From: Dehalococcoidia bacterium
GTDB lineage: Bacteria > Chloroflexota > Dehalococcoidia > Dehalococcoidales > UBA3254
Assembly: GCA_030691835.1 (NCBI GenBank)
Contig: JAUYDO010000170.1
Location: forward strand, 1-11,957
DNA: 11,957 nucleotides
Direction: 5' to 3'
The notes under the pieces are model-generated. The model was not told where the DNA came from and did no database searches. It worked only from the letters and a program-made list of their open reading frames with translations. A program made the position numbers and the translations under genes. The number at the start of each line of letters is the position of its first letter. The stretch's first letter is position 1. Of the stretch, positions 8,022-11,957 are shown in pieces.

Positions 8022-8144
8022 ACGTAGGCTTCCGCAAAACGAATATAATCAGAGTTTCACGGGATGCTCATATTTCAAGGTATTTAACACTATCCCGGAT
8101 TCTAAGTCTAGCCTCCTATAATAGATGCCCCTACAGGAGTCCGC
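8022..8144. other. convergent intergenic region between pilT and the amidohydrolase genes
   Basis: The two operons converge here, so terminators for both are expected. Two weak inverted repeats are visible: CGGGAT at 8060-8065 with ATCCCG at 8092-8097 (26-base loop), and CTCCTATA at 8113-8120 with TACAGGAG at 8132-8139 (one mismatch). Neither is followed by a clear T-run in either direction, so I do not call a terminator. The segment also holds TCTAGCCTCCT at 8107-8117, an exact copy of the ribosome-binding-site segment found between the two amidohydrolase genes. No gene is seen. Confidence 0.4.
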
Positions 8145-9173
8145 TTAGCCGGGTAATCGCAGCAGTTTCTTCGCGTTACCTTCCCAGATTAGCTTTTTCT
8201 CAGCCTCGGATATCTGCATCTTCTCAATCGATTCCACGGTCTTCCTGGTGCTCCAGGCTCCAAGCTCGGCGTCGAAGGGCATATCGGTACCGAAGAGCAT
8301 GTGGCTAGCGCCGAAGAAGGCGTAGCCGCACATAAGCGCCGATGTGTTACCGTGCAACGCCGTGTCCCCGTAAAACTTTTTGTAGTAATCAAGTATGGGT
8401 CGGATGAAGCCATGGTCGATTCCCTCACGAGCCTGGTACATGTTATAGTGCATCTCTATGCGGCCGGCGAAGTAGGGAACGTACGCGCCGCAGTGATGGG
8501 TGATGAACTTGATGTTGGGATGCTTATCGAAGATTCGGCCGTATATCAGTCTGGTCATCGCAGAGGGCGTGCCGGAGGCGATGAGAAAACTGCCGCGCTC
8601 CATCTCTGCGGCATGGTCCTTCTCCCCGGCGAAGACACGGTAGGTATCGAACTTCTGCGAGTCTTTCGCTACGCCTACACTCTGAAAGAAAGGGTGAATC
8701 CAGATGGGCAGGTCGTATTCCGCCATCTTATCGTAGAGCGGCATAAACTCGGGAGAGTCGAGAGGCTTTCCCATGATATGCGTGAATAGCTGAACGCCGC
8801 AGTGGTGCAGTTCTTTGATAGCCCTGTCAGCTTCCTTCAAGGCGGCGTCCATATCGCTCATGGGCAGGCAAGCTACAGCGCCCACGAAGTAGTCAGGGTT
8901 CTTTTCCACAAGCTCAGCCATCTCATCGTTAGCGATGCGGGCAAGTTCGATGGCTACTTTGGGTTCCGCTAACAGCTCAATGGGCGGGTTGGTCAGGGTT
9001 AGCACCTGCACCATTCCCGCTACCCTGTCCATGATACGGAACCTGGCGGGCATATCGGTCAATGTGGGCAGGAACTTGCATGGGAGCTGTTTACAAATCT
9101 CAGGCGCTACACGTTTTTCAAGCTCCTTGAGGAATTTAGGCGGGGTAACGTGACAAAAGACATCTATTTTCAT
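8145..9173 (-). CDS. amidohydrolase-family protein (ACMSD/decarboxylase-like), downstream paralogue
   Basis: A 342-aa protein of the Amidohydrolase_2 group, which contains ACMSD and aromatic-acid decarboxylases as well as hydrolases. Visible family elements are LPIWIHP with His160 (strand 5 metal ligand), THHCGAYVPYFAGRI with His227 (the catalytic His position of ACMSD) and LFGTDMPF with Asp297 (strand 8 ligand). The N-terminal HxH motif appears as F6-C7-H8, so the first His is Phe; the upstream paralogue shares this. It is a TIM-barrel enzyme with no signal peptide, so cytoplasmic. The ATG is preceded by AGGAGG five bases away. The gene follows its paralogue after 15 bases and is probably cotranscribed. 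The actual reaction is unknown: decarboxylation or hydrolysis of an aromatic ring-derived acid is an inference from the family. Confidence 0.85.
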   Translation of the reverse strand: MKIDVFCHVTPPKFLKELEKRVAPEICKQLPCKFLPTLTDMPARFRIMDRVAGMVQVLTLTNPPIELLAEPKVAIELARIANDEMAELVEKNPDYFVGAVACLPMSDMDAALKEADRAIKELHHCGVQLFTHIMGKPLDSPEFMPLYDKMAEYDLPIWIHPFFQSVGVAKDSQKFDTYRVFAGEKDHAAEMERGSFLIASGTPSAMTRLIYGRIFDKHPNIKFITHHCGAYVPYFAGRIEMHYNMYQAREGIDHGFIRPILDYYKKFYGDTALHGNTSALMCGYAFFGASHMLFGTDMPFDAELGAWSTRKTVESIEKMQISEAEKKLIWEGNAKKLLRLPG

Positions 9174-9178
9174 TCTAG

Positions 9179-9184
9179 CCTCCT
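9179..9184 (-). promoter_or_regulatory. strong ribosome-binding site of the downstream amidohydrolase
   Basis: On the minus strand this reads AGGAGG, five bases before the ATG at 9173-9171. It confirms that start and lies within the 15-base gap after the upstream paralogue. The wider segment AGGAGGCTAGA (9184-9174) recurs exactly on the minus strand at 8117-8107, where no gene follows. Confidence 0.75.
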
Positions 9185-9188
9185 GGTG

Positions 9189-10220
9189 CTATATAGATAA
9201 ACGCAACAGCTTTTTGGCGTTATCTTCGTAAATTTTTTTCTTTTCCGCAGTGGTGATACCCATTTGCTCTACTGCCTGAACAGTTTGTTGGACAGCCACG
9301 CGACCTATCTCGCTATCAAAAGGCATATCGGACCCAAAAAGGATGTGGTCGATGCCATAGAAACCGTGACCGCACATGAGTGCCAGCGAGTTTCCGTGCA
9401 GAGCCGAATCGACGTAAAACATCTTATAGTACTCGAGGATGGGTTTCCTGAGACCGTGGTCAATTTGCTCCCGCACCTGGAACATGTTCTGGAGGATGCT
9501 AATCCTGCCGGCAAAATAGGGAATGCTGGAACCACAGTGATGCAGAACAAATTTGATATTGGGGTATGTATCTAACACCGGACTGTATACCAGCCGGGTC
9601 ACGGCGTAAGCGGTCTCAGAAGGTAGCCCGAATACCGCCCGGTTCAGAGCCCAGGCGTAGTCCTCGCGTCCGGTGAAAACGCGGTAGGTCGCGAACTGGT
9701 CTTTGTCTCTGGCTACAGTGCCCACGTACGGGTAAAAGGGGTGAATCCAGATGGGCAAATCATATTTGACCATCTTCTCCCACAGAGGCATGAACTCGGG
9801 CGAATCCAGCGGTTTTCCTCTTATGGTGTTGTATATTTGAATGCCGTAGTGGTGCAGGTCTTTTATGGCTCTGTCTGCTTCCCGCATGGCGGCATCCATA
9901 TCATTCAACGGTAAGCAGGCAACCGCTCCGACAAAACGGTCGGGGTATTTTGCCACCAGTTCAGCCATTTCGTCATTGACTATACGGGCTAATTCGATGG
10001 CATCGGCAGGCTCGGCAACGGTCTCTATCGGGGGATTCGTCAGAGTCAATACCTGTACCATGTCCTCGAATTCGTCCATGACACGGAATCTTAAATCCAG
10101 GTCCGTCAGGCTCGGCAGAAGCCTGCACGGGAGCTGTTTACAGATTTCCTGGGGCACCCTTTTCTCAAAAGCCTTGAGAAATCTGGGCGGCGTTATATGG
10201 CAGAAAATATCTATTTTCAC
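9189..10220 (-). CDS. amidohydrolase-family protein (ACMSD/decarboxylase-like), upstream paralogue
   Basis: A 343-aa tandem paralogue of the next gene. By direct comparison 118 of the first 160 residues are identical (about 74%), with no gap in that part, falling off in the region after residue 165. The same site residues are seen: F6-C7-H8 in place of HxH, His160 in IWIHP, His228 in LHHCGSSIPYFAGRI and Asp298 in LFGSDMPF. The start is a GTG at 10220-10218, supported by GGAGG at 10232-10228 seven bases upstream, and the protein begins at the same residue as its paralogue. The two copies differ most around residues 166-205, between strand 5 and the catalytic His, which may tune substrate. The 246 bases upstream separate it from the hydroxylase genes and contain a repeat element, so cotranscription with them is likely but not proven. 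Confidence 0.85.
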   Translation of the reverse strand: MKIDIFCHITPPRFLKAFEKRVPQEICKQLPCRLLPSLTDLDLRFRVMDEFEDMVQVLTLTNPPIETVAEPADAIELARIVNDEMAELVAKYPDRFVGAVACLPLNDMDAAMREADRAIKDLHHYGIQIYNTIRGKPLDSPEFMPLWEKMVKYDLPIWIHPFYPYVGTVARDKDQFATYRVFTGREDYAWALNRAVFGLPSETAYAVTRLVYSPVLDTYPNIKFVLHHCGSSIPYFAGRISILQNMFQVREQIDHGLRKPILEYYKMFYVDSALHGNSLALMCGHGFYGIDHILFGSDMPFDSEIGRVAVQQTVQAVEQMGITTAEKKKIYEDNAKKLLRLSI

Positions 10221-10265
10221 TCAGCGTCCTCCGAAAATAAGCTCTTTAATTCCATAATTCCTTTT

Positions 10266-10397
10266 GTCACCCCTGCGAAACTTGTCCCGTTCCCGTATCC
10301 AGTACGGGACAAGACTCGATACGGGAGCATTCGCCTCTGGCGGATACCCGGTGAAAAGGAGGGGTAGATTCCTCCGCCTATGGCGGACGGGAATGAC
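10266..10397. repeat. MITE-like palindromic intergenic repeat
   Basis: The element is bounded by GTCACCCC (10266-10273) and GGGAATGAC (10389-10397), which are imperfect terminal inverted repeats (GTCACCCC against GTCATTCCC). Within it CTTGTCCCGT (10281-10290) pairs perfectly with ACGGGACAAG (10304-10313), and the adjoining TCCCGTATC (10291-10299) pairs perfectly with GATACGGGA (10318-10326). The two pairings interlock and compete. A third alternative is TCCCGTA with TACGGGA around a five-base loop (10291-10309). Near the right end TCCGCC-TAT-GGCGGA (10373-10387) forms a tight hairpin. Ends of the type GTCA-CCC...GGG-TGAC with internal palindromes are typical of dispersed intergenic repeats in many bacteria. 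Only one copy is visible here, so the repeat status is inferred. Confidence 0.55.
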
Positions 10398-10427
10398 ATA
10401 TGTAATGAATATTTTCGTGCTTAATGT

Positions 10428-10445
10428 TGGCGGTGCAAACCGCCA
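10428..10445 (+). other. perfect stem-loop downstream of the FAD subunit gene
   Basis: TGGCGGT and ACCGCCA form a seven-base-pair stem around GCAA, a GNRA-type tetraloop when read on the plus strand. On the plus strand it is followed by TAAAAAATT. On the minus strand, the direction of the flanking genes, the T-run comes before the hairpin and not after it, so it does not have the layout of an intrinsic terminator. It might stabilise or process the minus-strand transcript 3' of the FAD subunit. Confidence 0.45.
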
Positions 10446-10466
10446 TAAAAAATTCCTTCCGGACAC

Positions 10467-11507
10467 CTATTCCAGTAATGCTCTCTTTACCAGGGTTTCG
10501 GCTATCTGCACCTTATAGCCGTTTTTGCTCAGCGGCTGGGCGTCGTTCAGGGCGATTCTGGCGGCTTCCGCGGCGACACTCTCGCTCAGGCGCTCTCCTT
10601 TGAGGACTTCCTCGGCTTTCAAGACGCGGTATGGTTCGGCGGATACGCCTCCCAGCACGATTCTGGCGTCTCTTACCGTCTCTCTATCTGATTTTACCAC
10701 CACCGCCACGCTCACAATGGCGTAGTCAATAGCGTTGCGCACCCTGAATTTCAGGAATCTCTGCTTCGTTCCGGACTCAGGCGCGGGCACCTGAATCTCT
10801 GTGACCAGCTCGGCGGGCTCAAGAACAGTGCCCAGACAGGTGTAAAGCTCGTCTATTGCCAGAGTCCTGCCGCCGCTGGTGCTGACCGTACTAAGCGTGG
10901 CGTCCAGCGCCAGAAGTACGGTAGCCATGTCCGAAGGGCAGATGGCAAGGCATTTGTTCCCACCGATTATAGCATGGTACTGGTTTTCACCGTCCGCCGC
11001 GTAGCAGGTTCCTGTTTCGCTCTTCCGCCGGCAATTATAGGTGATTCCCGTAGACGGTGACCGGCGGTAGTACCAGCACCGTACGTCCTGGCACAGGTTT
11101 CCGGCGACTGTGCTCATGTTCCTGACCTGTGGCGAGCCTATAGAGTGAGCCGCCTCATACAGGAGTGGATATTTATCTTTTATCATGGGTGACCTTTCCA
11201 GGTCGTTGATGAGGGTCAGCGCTCCGATAAACAGTCCGGAGTCGGTGCCGGTGATGTGCTTCAGACGCGCGATGGGCTTTATATTCACCAGCGCCCTGGG
11301 CACAATGACCCTGTTCTTCATAAGCCCGACCAGGTCTACGCCGCCGGCCATGAGCTTAGCCTCTTTGCCGTATTCATCGAGCAAGGAGATAGCCTCGTCA
11401 ACCGTCCTGGCATGGTAGTATTCCGGGTGAAGCGGTCTATCCCAGTACTTGCTCAGCCAAGAAAGGGCTTTCTTTATTTCTTTAGCATCAATCAGTTTGT
11501 ACATCAT
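10467..11507 (-). CDS. FAD-binding subunit of a molybdenum hydroxylase, 4-hydroxybenzoyl-CoA reductase beta-like
   Basis: This medium subunit passes electrons through FAD between the molybdenum subunit and the Fe-S subunit. Numbered from the ATG at 11513, FAD-binding motifs are LMAGGVDLVGLMK (54-66) and SIGSPQVRNMSTVAGNL (124-140); a CoxM-type C-terminal domain follows (about 230-345). Directly after the second motif is a Cys-rich insert with Cys141, 146, 161, 170, 188 and 192. The spacing of 146, 161, 170 and 188 resembles the four cysteines that bind an extra [4Fe-4S] cluster in the beta subunit of 4-hydroxybenzoyl-CoA reductase, an insert absent from ordinary xanthine dehydrogenase FAD subunits. 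About 30 N-terminal residues precede the usual beginning of the family. Start: AGGGGG at 11521-11516 overlaps the upstream stop and is correctly spaced for the ATG at 11507 (two bases from the ATG at 11513), so 11507 is preferred. Confidence 0.88.
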   Translation of the reverse strand: MMYKLIDAKEIKKALSWLSKYWDRPLHPEYYHARTVDEAISLLDEYGKEAKLMAGGVDLVGLMKNRVIVPRALVNIKPIARLKHITGTDSGLFIGALTLINDLERSPMIKDKYPLLYEAAHSIGSPQVRNMSTVAGNLCQDVRCWYYRRSPSTGITYNCRRKSETGTCYAADGENQYHAIIGGNKCLAICPSDMATVLLALDATLSTVSTSGGRTLAIDELYTCLGTVLEPAELVTEIQVPAPESGTKQRFLKFRVRNAIDYAIVSVAVVVKSDRETVRDARIVLGGVSAEPYRVLKAEEVLKGERLSESVAAEAARIALNDAQPLSKNGYKVQIAETLVKRALLE

Positions 11508-11515
11508 TTCCATAA

Positions 11516-11521
11516 CCCCCT
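11516..11521 (-). promoter_or_regulatory. ribosome-binding site deciding the FAD-subunit start
   Basis: The minus-strand sequence TAGGGGGTT contains the stop codon of the molybdenum subunit and an AGGGGG ribosome-binding site. It lies only two bases before the first ATG (11513) but eight before the second (11507) and eleven before the third (11504). This favours 11507 as the true start and implies translational coupling of the two subunits. Confidence 0.55.
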
Positions 11522-11957
11522 AAAATCCAGCCTTTTTGAGTGCTCTCAGCACCACATCCGGCGAGAGGAAGCCGTCATAAATCCTGACGCCTGTGGCGTT
11601 ATATATGGCGTTGACGATAGCGGGTCCCAGCGCCGTCATCGCCGTCTCACTGAAGCCCTTGGCACCGAACGGACCCCAGGCGCACGGTCGCTCTATAACT
11701 ATCCTCTTTAAGTCCTCTTCTTTTGGCATATCCAGCATGGTAATAATCTTGTAGTCCAGCAGGTTCGGATTTACGATTACTCCCGTCTTGGGGTCAACTA
11801 TGTACTCCTCGGTGCGCACCCAGCCGTTAGCCATTGCCAGCCCCAGGTCAATCTGGTTCTCCACCATGACCGGATGTATTGCTCGACCGCAGTCGTGCCC
11901 GGAGGTTATTTTTAGCACCTCGACTTTGCCTGTCCCGGTGTCCACCTCCACCTCGGC
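11520..11957 (-). CDS. molybdopterin-binding (large) subunit of a molybdenum hydroxylase, C-terminal part
   Basis: The gene enters from the right edge, so only the last 145 residues are seen of a protein that is usually 700-800 aa. They match the end of the xanthine dehydrogenase/CoxL/HcrA family: a strand GTGKVEVLKITSGHDCGRAIHP, then EEYIVDPKTGVIVNP, then GPFGAKGFSETAMTALGPAIVNAIYNATG. The Glu in GFSE corresponds to the catalytic glutamate of the family's GxGE motif, here with Ser for the second Gly. The end reads SPDVVLRALKKAGF, a typical family tail. It would hold the molybdenum cofactor and bind substrate. The FAD subunit follows within a few bases. The [2Fe-2S] small subunit is not in the window and may lie further upstream. 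Confidence 0.92.
   Translation of the reverse strand, partial: AEVEVDTGTGKVEVLKITSGHDCGRAIHPVMVENQIDLGLAMANGWVRTEEYIVDPKTGVIVNPNLLDYKIITMLDMPKEEDLKRIVIERPCAWGPFGAKGFSETAMTALGPAIVNAIYNATGVRIYDGFLSPDVVLRALKKAGF

Larger units (their letters stand above)
10221..10466. other. intergenic region carrying a repeat element and a stem-loop
   Basis: No convincing gene is present between the FAD subunit and the amidohydrolase pair. The segment contains the ribosome-binding site of the amidohydrolase gene (GGAGG at 10228-10232, complement), a MITE-like repeat at 10266-10397 and a perfect stem-loop at 10428-10445. Short open frames across the palindromes have no family resemblance. A promoter for the amidohydrolases could lie here, but I see no clear -35/-10 pair. 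Confidence 0.6.

Noticed and set aside
8060..8139. Bidirectional terminator between pilT and the amidohydrolase genes
   Set aside because: The inverted repeats are short, one has a 26-base loop, and neither is followed by a T-run in either direction.
8301..8789. Plus-strand open frame of 162 codons opposite the downstream amidohydrolase
   Set aside because: It is the antisense of a clearly conserved gene and shows no family pattern; long opposite-strand frames are common in GC-rich coding DNA.
1..11957. CRISPR array, tRNA or rRNA genes
   Set aside because: No regularly spaced direct repeats, no tRNA cloverleaf with the usual T-loop bases and no rRNA-like segment was seen; nearly the whole window is accounted for by protein genes.

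Overview
The window looks like a chromosome segment of an uncultured, probably anaerobic bacterium. A Chloroflexota/Dehalococcoidia-type host is my best inference. The reasons are a type IV pilus (T4P) gene set with a fused PilM-PilN protein and no PilP or PilQ in view (as expected without an outer membrane), moderate GC, and a molybdenum-hydroxylase operon whose FAD subunit carries the extra cysteine set known from 4-hydroxybenzoyl-CoA reductase. No taxonomic marker such as an rRNA gene is present, so this assignment is tentative.

Region 1 (1-357): an open frame of 49 codons runs in from outside the window and ends at 150. A roughly 200-base non-coding leader follows, containing an imperfect hairpin and a weak -10-like site before the first pilus gene.

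Region 2 (358-8021, + strand): a compact T4P operon. In order it encodes the PilB assembly ATPase, the PilC platform protein, a PilV/GspI-like and a PilW/GspJ-like minor prepilin, a PilX-like protein, a PilO-like protein, a PilM-PilN fusion and the PilT retraction ATPase. Genes overlap by 1 or 4 bases or are separated by only a few bases, so it is almost certainly one transcript. PilB and PilT would drive extension and retraction. PilC, PilO and the PilM-PilN fusion would form the inner-membrane platform. The three pilin-like proteins would prime or tip the fibre. The major pilin, the prepilin peptidase and any secretin are not in the window.

Region 3 (8022-8144): a short convergent gap without a gene.

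Region 4 (8145-11957, - strand, read right to left): the C-terminal part of a molybdopterin-binding hydroxylase subunit, then its FAD-binding subunit, then a 246-base gap, then two tandem paralogous amidohydrolase-family proteins. The gap holds a MITE-like repeat with mutually exclusive inverted repeats and a separate stem-loop. The paralogues are about 74% identical over their first 160 residues, and both have Phe where the first metal-binding His of the family's HxH motif is expected. The grouping suggests reductive or oxidative handling of an aromatic or heterocyclic (possibly CoA-bound) compound, with the amidohydrolase-fold proteins acting as decarboxylases or hydrolases. The substrate cannot be read from the sequence.
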